Shown here: piece by piece, positions 9,147-19,580 of the stretch | How positions within the stretch are numbered: the first letter of the stretch is position 1 | How the letters are laid out: the number at the start of each line of letters is the position of its first letter | From: Ceratobasidium sp. AG-K | Taxonomy: Eukaryota > Basidiomycota > Agaricomycetes > Cantharellales > Ceratobasidiaceae | DNA: 64,000 nt | Direction: 5' to 3' | Assembly (NCBI GenBank): GCA_037039685.1 | Contig: JAWNGF010000001.1 | Location: 6,510,001 to 6,574,000 of the forward strand | Notes under the pieces: model-generated | The model's database searches: none | The model's input: the letters and a program-made list of their open reading frames with translations, nothing else | What the model was told of the DNA's origin: nothing | Program-made: the position numbers and the translations under genes

Positions 9147-9562
9147 TGTCATGAGCTGACTAAGCTCAGACATTTTATTCCGATTTTATATCTTTTTTTC
9201 CGAACACTTTCCTTTTTTGGTACAAATGTCCTCTGGCGCTTAAACTTGCATCATGTGATGTATTTGTCTTTTCATTTGATATTGGTGGTGCTTCCGGAAC
9301 TTCCAGAATGTCGAGTCATGTCTCTTATCTCGCTTATCATTGGTTGTACTCGGCTTTCCCACACTGATAGTTGATGACGTGGCACTGATCCCTCATGTAT
9401 ATAAACCCAGAGGTCAAGCCGGTTAACAACAAGGCTTGACCTCCTCTCCACTAGGACTTGCTCAATCAAATCCTCTAACTATCACTATTCCTTGGGTTCT
9501 AAGACTTGTCTAAGTCGAACCCCTTAACCTTTATATATACCTAATTTACCCAAGTCGGGACA
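9147..9562 (+). repeat. 3' LTR of copy 2
   Basis: 416 bp, TGTC...GACA ends, preceded by a purine tract. It contains TATATAAA, the AGGTCAAGCC/GGCTTGACCT inverted repeat and, nearer its 3' end, a second hairpin (GGGTTC...GAACCC). It carries the ATTTACCC variant shared with copy 3 rather than the ATTGACCC variant of copies 1 and 4. Confidence 0.93.
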
Positions 9563-10479
9563 ATGTGTCAGAGTGGCTCCGCCAGCAGGTAAGTCCATTG
9601 CACGCGTATTAAGCCTAGGATCGTTGACCGGACTATGTTGGAAGCTGGACCTTGTGGACTACGAACTGCTCAGTCATAGATATCAATATTGGGAAATACC
9701 CCTTGCCGATACCTGCCGGCACTACTGTTCCTCATTGGGCGTACTATGACTTCACTGATACGGGCGTGTTCAATGCCACTATTGGTAGGTCGCATTGGCT
9801 TGTGCGTGTGAACTTGTTGACTTACAATCGGGATTGCAGTGTCACAGCAGTCAGGTAGGTTTCAGCCACACTCTAAGCTCACGTTATATATCTAACTGTT
9901 TTACATAGGCCCTGAATCCACTGCGGAATCAGGCGCGACTGCAACAAGCTCTGCGACTCCCAATCCGCCCCAGGCCACGGTCACACAGCAATGACAGCAG
10001 TCACAGTCGGCCAACAACACAGGCGCAATCGTCGGTGGCGCTGTCGGAGGCGTGCTTGGCCTCGCTATTATTGGCCTCATTGCATTTGTAATAGTCCGGA
10101 AGAGTAAGAGAGAGCCAGAGCCAGCTAGCCATCATACACAGAGCGCCCAAGGTGGTTATAATCCGCCCACAGGAACTCAGCCAGGATCGGCAGCTCCAAC
10201 GATGGCTCAGTACCAGTCGCAACCTGAGTGGCCGGGTATGGTACCAGCACCCTCCACGCGGTCAGGCTCCACGTACAAGCGGCAGGATTCGAGGCAAGCA
10301 CTTTAACTAACGACAGAGAAGTAGTACCCTGACACATAGTTTATAGTGATCTCCACACATTTCGGTCTGGGCCGAACATGTCGAGTCCTCCCACACCCCA
10401 CACCCAGTCCTTGCCTTATATCAATATCCCTCAACATCAAGTTCGCCCAGGCAACTACACTGGCGCTCCCCAAGTGTGA
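9563..10479 (+). pseudogene. Gene A: 5'-truncated single-TM ectodomain protein, tandem paralogue
   Basis: Remnant of a fungal secreted-ectodomain, one-TM protein. The LTR of copy 2 abuts the middle of an exon (MCQSGSAS), so the signal peptide and the first cysteine-rich exons are missing. The following exons read WTLWTTNCS...YPLPIPAGTTVPHWAYYDFTD, a Ser/Thr-rich stalk, a TM helix (AIVGGAVGGVLGLAIIGLIA) with a basic stop-transfer KSKR, and a proline/glutamine-rich tail ending PGNYTGAPQV. A TGA at 9992-9994 interrupts the stalk where paralogue B has TCA. The last intron appears to use a GC donor (GCAAGC). The 3' flank is also similar to the flank of gene B, so the unit arose by tandem duplication. 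Confidence 0.75.
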
Positions 10480-11811
10480 CTTTTTAGGGATTAGATAGCA
10501 TCTATAATGACTGGTTTGTAAGGCTGGCATATCATCCTGTTACTTTGTTAAACATTGTGGTTCTTTATAATATCTGTTGGGGCTTTTGGTAGTATTCAGG
10601 TACAAACCAGCGCATACTGCCCAAAAATCACTTCTATCTCAAACCCGCGTCCTCTTCCTTGTCTCTACCCCAAGTATTGTCTTGTCAGCGCTGTCTGCTG
10701 AAAGCGGAAGGCCAAATCATTCCGATTTGCAACAAATTTCGACCAGCGCATCTAACTTGAAAGTTGAAACGAGTAAGCAATTCTTTCCTTTTTTGTCGAA
10801 GGCCTGAGCCCAAGTAAGGGTTGTGCACGCAAACCCGTTATATACTATCAAAAAGTAGGTCAGCCCTACAGCAAAGTCATCTAAGCATAGTTACTAGTAG
10901 GGCACAAATATTGTGCCGTTTGTATCTTTAAGTCACATACCTGCTGATGTATATCTTCTAGTCACCCACAGATGGGAATAAAAAAACCTTGACTTGCATT
11001 GTATCATTCTGCTGAGTGCGTTGCAAAAGCCTGCTCTCACTCCTCAAGCCCCAGAGCGGGATTTTCTCTGCAGCCCAAGGTGCTGTTACTTCTAACTGAT
11101 ACTTGGGACATCCTTGATTTTCAGCACGTTATTGTTAGGCTTCTGAACTGCCAACTGGCGTTACAGTTCACAGATAGAAAAACAATTAGTGATTGCCACT
11201 AGCTATTCTGGATCACACTCGTAAGGCCAGGGTATCTACAATCTAGGCAAGTGTAGAACATAGCTAGAGTCTACTTCAACTTGAACCGCATTCACAGGGT
11301 ATATCAGGCGCACCCTGAGTGTTGTTCTGTCTCCATATGCTTCTTGTTCATGTATGCTACCCGTTTATTCTATTTCTATGTATTCTCAGCATACTTTTCA
11401 ATGAACAGACTAATGTGGTTGTAAATGGACCAAAACCTTACAAATGTGCCCACAGATGGAAGGAGATTAACCATGGTTATAGGAGTGTTCTATGGCCCTC
11501 AAACAGATTGCCTATCCAACTCTGAAATTCGTATGCCCGGCAGGAGGTTGGGTGGTCCAGGGTTGACCCCCTGTGCAACAGTTTATCATTCCATCTATTT
11601 CTAGTATGGGGCTGATCTGGCTCATTGCTTTGCTTTTTGCGGTAAATACAGGCATGTGCCAAGACATTGCCATCACAGTTCTATGGTAATTGGGCTGACC
11701 AAGCCAATCCCTTGTTGCTCAGCGCTATGATTGACCCACATATAGACGGTGTTATTATGTGCAGAGGGACACTGTATCCTTGCAGGACTTCCTCATCCAA
11801 CCACCACCATC
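10480..11811. other. Intergenic spacer between paralogues A and B
   Basis: About 1.3 kb with no supportable gene. The first part (to about 10700) is similar to the sequence after gene B (20271-20480), showing that the duplicated unit includes 3' flank. The remainder holds only short frames without recognisable domains. Confidence 0.6.
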
Positions 11812-12629
11812 ATGACCCATTTTCTTGCTGCTGGGAGTCTCATTGTCTCTACTATTCTTGTTGCCGGAGTCCATGCCCTACCAGTGAGTGCTGAGGTTAT
11901 TACAGTGTTGTTTAGTGATTATCTGAACTTTGGTCAATGCGTCCCTAGTGGACTAACACAACTTGTGTGAGCAAAATTTGGGTTGGTTTCTGTACTATCA
12001 ACCCCAGTCTGCTAGCTTACAACTGTCCTCTAGTCATTTAACTCACACCAGCAGTCACCCTGTCTGGTCTCTGCCTACCTCGGCACCCCTTGCACCACCA
12101 CCAATGGTAATTATTTTGCTTGAATATGAGCTCCGCACCCAGTTAAACTATGTGATAGACTGGGGCATGAAAGCCCTAGAACTGGGGGACATCGTGAGTA
12201 TACATGCTGATTCTCCACCATCAGTTGCTGATACTAGACATGCTCTAGTATGTGCTACCTACAGGAGCTGCTAACCCCTGTCTGTCCATATTTTTATCAT
12301 GGTGGTTGGTGACCTAGCATACTAATCCTCCGGTGGTAGATGCAACACCGTTCTGTGGAATCTTCTTTCAGCCTGCTCCATGTGTCAGGGTAGCTCTGCC
12401 AGCAGGTAAGTCCAATGCGCACACATTAAGGCTTGGTCCACTGATCTGCCTATATTGGAAGCTGGGCCCTGTGGACCGCAAACTGCTTGGCCGTGAACAT
12501 CAATATTGGGAAATACCCATTGCCAATACCTGCTGGTGTTACTGTTCCTCATTGGGCATACTATGACTTTACCAACACGGGTGTGTTCAACACTGCTATT
12601 GGCGCGTTGTGTTGGCTAGCATGTGCAAA

Positions 12630-13045
12630 TGTCCCGACTTGGGTAAATTAGGTATATATAAGGGTTAAGGGGTTCGACTTAGACAAGTCTTAGAACCCAA
12701 GGAATAGTGATAGTTAAAGGATTTGATTGAGCAAGTCCTAGTGGAGAGGAGGTCAAGCCTTGTCGTTAACCGGCTTGACCTCTGGGTTTATATACATGAG
12801 AGAACCGTGCCACGTCATCATTTATCAGTGTGGGAAAGCCGAGTACAACCGATGATAAGCGAGATAAGGGACATGACTCGACATTCTGGAAGTTCCGGAA
12901 GCATCACCAATATCAAATGAAAAGACAAATACATCACATGATACAAGTTTAAGCGCCAGAGGACATTTGTACCAAAAAAGGAAAGTGTTCGGAAAAAAAG
13001 ATATAAAATCGGAATAAAATGTCTGAGCTTAGTCAGCTCATGACA
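12630..13045 (-). repeat. 3' LTR of copy 3
   Basis: 416 bp, one base different from 19165-19580. Flanked on its outer side by GCAAA, the target duplication, and on its inner side by the purine tract that precedes the pol 3' end. Confidence 0.95.
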
Positions 13046-13055
13046 TTACCCCCTC

Positions 13056-16000
13056 CTAAGGGCCTGGCGCGGTGGGGTGGAGTTTGTGAAATTTATCAAC
13101 CAGTTCAGGAGCGTTCTTGAGATCTTCCTTTGACTGCCAAGAGTTGTCTGCATGAGAGTATCCTTTCCACTTAACGTAATAGTGGAGTTGACGGCGGATT
13201 TTCTTGGAATTAAGGATCTCTTCGACTTCCCATTCTTCCTCTCCATCTTGTGTGACAATAGGGGGTGGTTGAGCGGGTTCGCGGCCGTGGGGATCAGAGT
13301 GGAATTTCTTGAGCAGCATGACGTGGAAGACAGGATGAACTTTCATTGATTTTGGTAATTCCAGTCTAAAGGCATGAGTTCCTACTTTTTCCATTACTTT
13401 GTAAGGGCCTAAAACTTTGTGGGAGAGTTTTACTGAGGGTCTGTCTGTGGAAATGTTCTGATGATTAAGCCAGACTTTATCCCCCGGGTTTATCTCTTCT
13501 GGTTCTTTGGCTCCTTTATCAAAGTAGTATTTATAGGACTGATTTGCTAGGATGAGGGCAGCTTTGACTTCGTCATATCCTTTCAACAGGAATTCCGCAT
13601 GGGCATCAGCTTCAGGAACGGTATAGTCTGATTCTTCCCCGATGTTCATTCTAGGGTTGAAACCCTGGCAGATTTGGAAAGGGGTTTTGCCAGTGGATGC
13701 TTGGATTCCATTGTTGTAAGCAAATTCTGCCATAGGGAGCAGGGCCACCCAGTCGTTTTGCCTATGGTTGACAAAAGCCCTGATAAAGATTTCAACGACT
13801 TGGTTTGCTCGTTCTGACTGTCCGTCTGTCCTTGGATGGTAGGCTGTGCTGAAAGTAGGTTTTACGTCCAATCGTTTGTAAAGATGCCTAATGAACTTTG
13901 AGTTGAAAGTGGATCCTCTATCCGAGACTGTTGCTTTTGGGGTGCCATGAAGTTTCCAAATGTTTGCAATGAAGATATTGGCTATGTCTACTGCTGTAGC
14001 CGTTGATTTGCAAGGGAGATAGTGTGCCATCTTGGAGAACCGATCTACCACTGTCAAGATCGCGTCATATCCTTCTGATTCTGGGAGCCCTACAATCATG
14101 TCATAGGAGATCTCTTCCCAGGGTCTCTCAGGGATATGTAAAGGACGCAGTAGTCCTGTGGGGAGTTGGTTCGATGGTTTAATTTGAATGCATGTTTCGC
14201 AGTGTGACACATAAGAGTTGACAAATTTCTTCATGGTTGGCCAGTAGTAAGTTCTTGAGACCAATTCTAATGTTCTTGCTTGTCCAGGATGCCCAGCTGT
14301 AATATTGTCATGGCGCGATTCCAATATCAGGTTTCTGATGGTTTCATCCTTGGGGACAAAGATCTTCCCTTTGAACATTAGGAGTCCTTCTCTGTATTCC
14401 CAATCTTTGACTTTTTCTCCATTTCTCAGCTTATTGTGGGCTTCCTCTAATCTGGGATCTTCAAGTATTGCTTCTCTGATTAGATCGTTAATCTCCTGGT
14501 CAGGGGTAATAGCCGAAATGAAAATGTCTGGTTTGAGGAGGACTTGGTTCTCTACCCCCCCCAAAGGCTCCAGGTCATATCGCCTTGAGAGAATGTCTGC
14601 TTTTTTGTTTTGGCTTCCTGGCCTGTACAAGATTTGGAAGTTGAAGTCTACCAAGAAATTCATCCAGCGGATTTGGCGTTGATTCAATTGTTTGGATGAT
14701 GAGAAGTATTCCAAATTTTTGTGATCTGTTATCACTTGAATGGCTTTTTCTGTGCCTTGAAGTAAGTGTTGCCATTCTTTGAAAGCTCTAATTATTGCCA
14801 ATAGTTCTTTGTCGAAAATGTCATAGTTTCGCTCGGCCGGATTTAGTGATTTAGAAAGAAAAGCTACTGGGTGTAGTTTCCCTTCTTCATCCTTCTGAGA
14901 TAAGACTGCTCCTGTGGCAAATCCCGACGCATCTGTCTCGAGGAAAAATTCCTTATTCTGATCGGGCTGCATCATTACAGGTGCCACTTTGAGAGCTTCT
15001 TTTAGTGCATTCATGGCCTCTTGTTCTTTGCTTGTCCACTGCCACTTTTGATCCTTCTTAAGTAGGTTGTACAGAGGTCTGGCTTTGCCGGCGAAGTCTT
15101 GAATGAATCTTCGATAGAAATTGACGAATCCTAGGAATTCTTGAACTTGTTTGACATTTTTGGGAGCTTTCCAATTCATAGCTGCCGTGACCTTTTCCTG
15201 ATCCGTTTCGATTCCTTTATTGGAAATGACCAATCCTACCCAGTCCAGTTTGGTTTGGTGGAACTTGCATTTCCTCAATTTCGCAATCAGCTTGTGTTCC
15301 CTTAGTCTTCTTAGCACCTCTTTTACGTGTCCTGGATGATCTTCGACTCGTTTGGAGAAAACAAAGATATCATCAATGTATACAAGTACGAAAACCCCCA
15401 TAATGTCCCTGAATATAGAGTTCATTAGGGACTGGAAGCTTGATGGAGCGTTTTTGAGACCGAAGGGCATGACTTTCCATTCATACATGCCGTATTGAGT
15501 TTTGAATGCTGTTTTCCATTCATGGCCTGCTGCTATTCGGGTTTGATGGAATCCTTGTGCCAAGTCTAGAGTGGTGCCAATGACAAATCCTTCCAGGGCC
15601 CTTAACCATTGGTCCAATAGAGGTATTCCACTTGCGTTGAATTTGCATAGCGAATTCACATATCTGTAGTCAACGCAAAAGCGTAATTCTGGGTTGTTTG
15701 GATCTTCTGGATGTGGTTTTTTGACAAACAGAACTGGGGAAGCCAAAGGAGACTTAGAAATCTGAATGTGTCCCCTTTGGATAAGGGTTTCTAGTACTTT
15801 CTTCATTTCTTTATCTTCAGCTGGGGATGTTTTGTAAATAGGGCCATGCTTTAGTTTAGCTTCTGGTAGGAGGTCGAGTGTAATGTCAGTTGGCCTGTGA
15901 GGTGGGAGTTCTTCTAATCTGGACTTGTCGAACACATCTGCGAACTCTTTGTATTCCTCTGGTAATGTAGTTTCTGCTGCGATTTGGAGCGTAGATGGGA

Positions 16001-16454
16001 CTTCTAGGCAGTTTTTTGAGCAGAATTCGCTTGTGTATGCAATTGTCCTATTTTTCCAATTAATTTGTGGGTTATGTTTCTTGAGCCATGACATCCCGAG
16101 TACGATAGGGTGTCTTCCAATGTTTGTAACATGACATTCTATTTCGCTGGAATGTGTTCCCATGACAAGTTTAAATTTGGTATAGTGGGTGACTTTTCCA
16201 GACGAGACTTCTCGTCCGTCTATAACTTGCAGAGTCTTGGGTTTTTCGTGTTGGAAAAGGGGAAGGTTTGCTTCCTTTGCTAGGGAAGGGTTGATGAAAC
16301 AGGAGGTTGCGCCGCAGTCAAGAAGTGCTTGTCCAGAGAATCTTTTTGATCTGTTAACTGACTTCGAACCAGGAGCCGTAGCTAGTGGATGAGCGGTGAA
16401 ATCAAGGTATAATTGGTTTTCATTTGATATTGACATGATTTCTAGTTCATCCAT
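13056..16454 (-). CDS. Pol polyprotein of copy 3 (PR-RT-RNaseH-IN-chromodomain)
   Basis: 1132 aa, same length and domain order as the copy 1 protein, with only scattered substitutions. Protease LLDCGATSCF, RT box VYIDDIFVFS, RNase H ETDASGFATG, integrase HHCC and DDE motifs, and the C-terminal chromodomain are all present, so the product should be functional. It begins at the ATG 35 bases after the double stop of gag; the frame is again open upstream past that stop. Confidence 0.95.
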   Translation of the reverse strand: MDELEIMSISNENQLYLDFTAHPLATAPGSKSVNRSKRFSGQALLDCGATSCFINPSLAKEANLPLFQHEKPKTLQVIDGREVSSGKVTHYTKFKLVMGTHSSEIECHVTNIGRHPIVLGMSWLKKHNPQINWKNRTIAYTSEFCSKNCLEVPSTLQIAAETTLPEEYKEFADVFDKSRLEELPPHRPTDITLDLLPEAKLKHGPIYKTSPAEDKEMKKVLETLIQRGHIQISKSPLASPVLFVKKPHPEDPNNPELRFCVDYRYVNSLCKFNASGIPLLDQWLRALEGFVIGTTLDLAQGFHQTRIAAGHEWKTAFKTQYGMYEWKVMPFGLKNAPSSFQSLMNSIFRDIMGVFVLVYIDDIFVFSKRVEDHPGHVKEVLRRLREHKLIAKLRKCKFHQTKLDWVGLVISNKGIETDQEKVTAAMNWKAPKNVKQVQEFLGFVNFYRRFIQDFAGKARPLYNLLKKDQKWQWTSKEQEAMNALKEALKVAPVMMQPDQNKEFFLETDASGFATGAVLSQKDEEGKLHPVAFLSKSLNPAERNYDIFDKELLAIIRAFKEWQHLLQGTEKAIQVITDHKNLEYFSSSKQLNQRQIRWMNFLVDFNFQILYRPGSQNKKADILSRRYDLEPLGGVENQVLLKPDIFISAITPDQEINDLIREAILEDPRLEEAHNKLRNGEKVKDWEYREGLLMFKGKIFVPKDETIRNLILESRHDNITAGHPGQARTLELVSRTYYWPTMKKFVNSYVSHCETCIQIKPSNQLPTGLLRPLHIPERPWEEISYDMIVGLPESEGYDAILTVVDRFSKMAHYLPCKSTATAVDIANIFIANIWKLHGTPKATVSDRGSTFNSKFIRHLYKRLDVKPTFSTAYHPRTDGQSERANQVVEIFIRAFVNHRQNDWVALLPMAEFAYNNGIQASTGKTPFQICQGFNPRMNIGEESDYTVPEADAHAEFLLKGYDEVKAALILANQSYKYYFDKGAKEPEEINPGDKVWLNHQNISTDRPSVKLSHKVLGPYKVMEKVGTHAFRLELPKSMKVHPVFHVMLLKKFHSDPHGREPAQPPPIVTQDGEEEWEVEEILNSKKIRRQLHYYVKWKGYSHADNSWQSKEDLKNAPELVDKFHKLHPTAPGP

Positions 16455-16489
16455 ATTACTAGCTAATATATCACCGAGTACTTGGCTCC

Positions 16490-17842
16490 TTAATAAGCCT
16501 CGGTGACGTCTTTTCCCGATTCAATGTCTGAAGAGATTTCTTCAATCTGAGCTTCAAACCCTGACGCTGTGTTCTTGGAAGGACAGACTCTTGCTGAGTG
16601 TCCCTTGCCGCCGCAGGTGAAGCAGATCATTGGTCCTTTTCCTTTTCCATCAAGATCCATTGCATTAGGGTCTTTAGCAGGAGTGGGCGGTTTGGGTGTT
16701 TGGATGGTAGGAGCGTTGAGGTTACTGGTTTGGGTGTCTCTTTGAATTGCTCCAAAAGGGACATTTCCTTTTGTCCCATCATCCCAGTAGATCTGTGGAA
16801 CTGGACGGCCCTTGGCGTTTCGGGTAATGCTTGAGATTTTGCCGTATTGCACCCCCCCTGTAGGTTTTGACATAAAGACTCGATCGTTTACATTGAATCT
16901 TTGACCTAGTGAGGCGTTTGGAGTACTTGTGGTTGTCTTGGAAGTACTTTGTTTCGAAGTGGTGGTTTGTGAGCTTTGCAACTTCTTTGGTGCGTTAATA
17001 GCATTCATTGTGGAGTCAATTTCTAGGGCTCTTTCGCGAACTTGGTTGAATGTCCTTGTCACTTCGTGGGGTTTAAAGTTCTGTGACACCATGGCCATTT
17101 TCATTTCATCCTTAAGACCGTCATAGAAATCATCACGAAGTACTCGATCAGTGTACCCGAGTACCGATGAATAAGTGACGAAGTCTTGTAGATAATCTTG
17201 GACAGAGTTCTTCTGGATCAATTTCTTGTATAATTGTCTATATCGGTCGATCTTGTGAACATCGCCAAACCTAGCTTGCATTTCGTTCCAGAATTCGTCC
17301 ATGTCGTGTAGCCAATTTGTTGCTCCCCTTCTTGCTGTGTCTACATCAATTCCAGGTTGCATCCATACATAGGCAGGCCCCTTGCAATAGCCCATGATAT
17401 AAGTAATTTTTTGTTCTGTGGTTGCTTGTGGCGACGTATGATTTATGTACAAGGTACATTGCGACTTAAACTTGTCAAATTTATCTACATCTCCAGAAAA
17501 TTCTTCTGGGGGATGCATTTTGAGTTTGTATCCTGGGGTGGTTGTTGACGCAGTGGTGGAGGGTGTTGCTCCTAGGTTTGCAAGTGACTGAGACACTGCA
17601 TTCATTAATTGGTGAAGGGGTGCAATTTGTGCAGTTTGATTTTGAATTGCGTGGATATCTGCAATGTTATTGTCGATCCCCTGTTCTAGGGTAGCGGTGA
17701 TACCATTTAAGGCATTAATATGACCGTTAATTTTTCGCACTTCGTCTATTAAGGCATTGATTGCATGTGCAACTACTTCGGGTCCGGATGTCGTTGAGAT
17801 TTGGGTAAATCCCCCTTGACTAGGTGATGGAGCTCTTGACAT
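16490..17842 (-). CDS. Gag-like protein of copy 3 with CCHC zinc knuckle
   Basis: 450 aa when started at the MSRAPSP methionine, the start also used in copy 1. An upstream in-frame ATG at 17899 would add 19 residues but lies within the preceding 83-codon frame and has no equivalent open extension in copy 1, so I prefer the inner start. Capsid-type middle and a C-terminal CX2CX4HX4C knuckle (CFTCGGKGHSARVC) are intact. Confidence 0.92.
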   Translation of the reverse strand: MSRAPSPSQGGFTQISTTSGPEVVAHAINALIDEVRKINGHINALNGITATLEQGIDNNIADIHAIQNQTAQIAPLHQLMNAVSQSLANLGATPSTTASTTTPGYKLKMHPPEEFSGDVDKFDKFKSQCTLYINHTSPQATTEQKITYIMGYCKGPAYVWMQPGIDVDTARRGATNWLHDMDEFWNEMQARFGDVHKIDRYRQLYKKLIQKNSVQDYLQDFVTYSSVLGYTDRVLRDDFYDGLKDEMKMAMVSQNFKPHEVTRTFNQVRERALEIDSTMNAINAPKKLQSSQTTTSKQSTSKTTTSTPNASLGQRFNVNDRVFMSKPTGGVQYGKISSITRNAKGRPVPQIYWDDGTKGNVPFGAIQRDTQTSNLNAPTIQTPKPPTPAKDPNAMDLDGKGKGPMICFTCGGKGHSARVCPSKNTASGFEAQIEEISSDIESGKDVTEAY

Positions 17843-17867
17843 ATCGGAGTGGGGAAAAGAGGTAGAT

Positions 17868-18119
17868 TTATTGGGATCCCAGACCGTACAAAATATCACG
17901 GATTCTTCTTCGAACCCTTCTGTCTTTAATGATGCGCAAGCTTCTCAAAAATATCAATTCAAGATTCTCGTCTTCCAGGAACAACGCGTTGATTTGACCT
18001 AGTTCGTCGTACTGTTCGTATATGTAGTTACGATGAACGTCTTCAATAAAGAGTCTTAGGGACTCTAGTCTAAGTTGTTCCCTGTGTTGTTCCTGTGTGA
18101 GTCAAGGTCTTGGTCCCAC
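17868..18119 (-). pseudogene. 83-codon frame upstream of gag in copy 3, with early TGA
   Basis: Equivalent of the 5924-6175 frame of copy 1. The reading is the same apart from a few substitutions and a TGA where copy 1 has CGA (within GPRP-x-LTQEQ). The stop lies in the stretch that overlaps the 204-aa ORF, so expression by a frameshift downstream of it would not be affected. Confidence 0.45.
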
Positions 18120-18679
18120 TGAAAAGGGTTGGGTGCAATATTATTAAGGTGATTTAGAAGGCGGTAATCCTGATTGATAGGAATACGCACTTCTGCTGCT
18201 TGATGACAGTATTTGCCCTTGATTTTGTCTTTAAGGGTTTCGATAGTACGCCACTGACGTTTGTTGTTGCTGATGAGATTTTCGACCTTTCGAGTGTGTT
18301 TTTCTTGGATTTTTATAAGTTGGTCGCAGTTTTCAATCAAGACACGGGTTTGTTCTTGCAATCGCTCGACTTCGATATTAGTGTCCGCTAGATTTATGCT
18401 TTGGACACAATCTTGATCGGCTTGTTGCTTATTTGTATTGTCGAGGTTAATTTCGATGAACTCGAGCCTTGAATGGAGGGATTGATAATCGGCTTCGAGT
18501 TGATTGTGGTTTTCGTCGTTTCTGGTACGTTCGACCCTTAAATCCTCTGCTTGTTCAACTTGATCTTCTTCTAGCACTTCGATTCGACTGTTTAATTCGT
18601 CGACCTTGGCGTCTAGATCAAGTACGAAGTCCTTTAGTCTAAAGACTGCTTCGCAGAGGCTAAAAAATGCGGGGAACAC
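18065..18679 (-). CDS. Coiled-coil protein encoded upstream of gag in copy 3
   Basis: 204-aa frame, same length as its partner in copy 1 (6121-6735), with about a dozen conservative substitutions and no break. Heptad-like Leu/Glu/Asn-rich stretches fill residues 15-155. The C-terminal 50 residues (IPINQDYRLLNHLN...FQWDQDLDSH) are conserved between copies. Preservation in two independently inserted copies argues that it is translated. Confidence 0.75.
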   Translation of the reverse strand: MFPAFFSLCEAVFRLKDFVLDLDAKVDELNSRIEVLEEDQVEQAEDLRVERTRNDENHNQLEADYQSLHSRLEFIEINLDNTNKQQADQDCVQSINLADTNIEVERLQEQTRVLIENCDQLIKIQEKHTRKVENLISNNKRQWRTIETLKDKIKGKYCHQAAEVRIPINQDYRLLNHLNNIAPNPFQWDQDLDSHRNNTGNNLD

Positions 18680-19151
18680 TTTTAAGGTTAATTAGTTAGT
18701 TACTAATTAGTTCCTTTTTAGTGCGTACTGATGGAAACGACGGGTTGATGTGGTTCTTGATGGATAAGAGTGTTAACTTGGGTGGTGCTCCGACCACTTT
18801 CCAGTTTCGCTTGAGAGGATCTGGCTTCCTCGAGATGTTGATTTGGATGTGAAGGGTGCTAGACGCTAAGCTTTTGCTTTATATACTCCTTATCTGATCT
18901 TATCAGTTATCAACAGCCTTGGGCGGGCGTGATAGCGACAGTGTATAACAGAGTGAGGGTGTATTTAGCCGACTAAAGCCGCTATGACCCGAAAGAGGAT
19001 AACGATTGGGTTCACTGACAGCGTATAGCGACGTGGGACTACTGGTCTATATCAAGTATAGCTCTTCGTCCGTTGTACTATGCCCGTTTTCCCGTGTACG
19101 TTCTATCTACTTGGTGGAAAAAGCAGGAGCTTTGAGGCTGATGCTTTAGTG

Positions 19152-19162
19152 AGGCTTGACCT
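19152..19162 (-). promoter_or_regulatory. Primer-binding site of copy 3, self-primer type
   Basis: Eleven bases (AGGTCAAGCCT on the minus strand) starting two bases after the 5' LTR, complementary to the AGGCTTGACCT stretch in the LTR (19285-19295). One base shorter than in copies 1 and 4. Confidence 0.65.
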
Positions 19163-19164
19163 AA

Positions 19165-19580
19165 TGTCCCGACTTGGGTAAATTAGGTATATATAAGGGT
19201 TAAGGGGTTCGACTTAGACAAGTCTTAGAACCCAAGGAATAGTGATAGTTAAAGGATTTGATTGAGCAAGTCCTAGTGGAGAGGAGGTCAAGCCTTGTCG
19301 TTAACCGGCTTGACCTCTGGGTTTATATACATGAGAGAACCGTGCCACGTCATCATTTATCAGTGTGGGAAAGCCGAGTACAACCGATGATAAGCGAGAT
19401 AAGGGACATGACTCGACATTCTGGAAGTTCCGGAAGCATCACCAATATCAAATGAAAAGACAAATACATCACATGATACAAGTTTAAGTGCCAGAGGACA
19501 TTTGTACCAAAAAAGGAAAGTGTTCGGAAAAAAAGATATAAAATCGGAATAAAATGTCTGAGCTTAGTCAGCTCATGACA
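19165..19580 (-). repeat. 5' LTR of copy 3
   Basis: 416 bp with TGTC/GACA ends, TATATAAA and the internal inverted repeat. Outer flank GCAAA is the second half of the target duplication. Confidence 0.95.

Larger units (their letters stand above)
1..9562 (+). mobile_element. Ty3/gypsy chromovirus copy 2 (5' part outside window), interrupted by copy 1
   Basis: The plus-strand element enters from the left edge and ends in a 3' LTR at 9147-9562. Its pol reading frame stops at 687 in a G run and resumes at 7632, also in a G run; the intervening 6.9 kb is a complete element of the same family on the opposite strand. The two flanks together hold 13 G where uninterrupted copies have 8, which fits a 5-bp GGGGG target duplication. 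A purine tract (AGGAGGGGG) precedes the LTR. The bases after the LTR fall inside an exon of a duplicated host gene (copy A). The LTR is closer in sequence to copy 3 than to copy 1. Confidence 0.9.
12630..19580 (-). mobile_element. Ty3/gypsy chromovirus copy 3, complete
   Basis: 6951-bp element with 416-bp LTRs (12630-13045, 19165-19580) differing at one base that I can find (C/T in AAG[C/T]GCCAGAGG). It has a perfect 5-bp target duplication GCAAA at 12625-12629 and 19581-19585. Gag and pol are open; the 204-aa upstream ORF is open; the 83-codon frame has one TGA. The insertion lies within an intron of gene B, in antisense orientation to it. The high LTR identity indicates a recent event. Confidence 0.96.
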
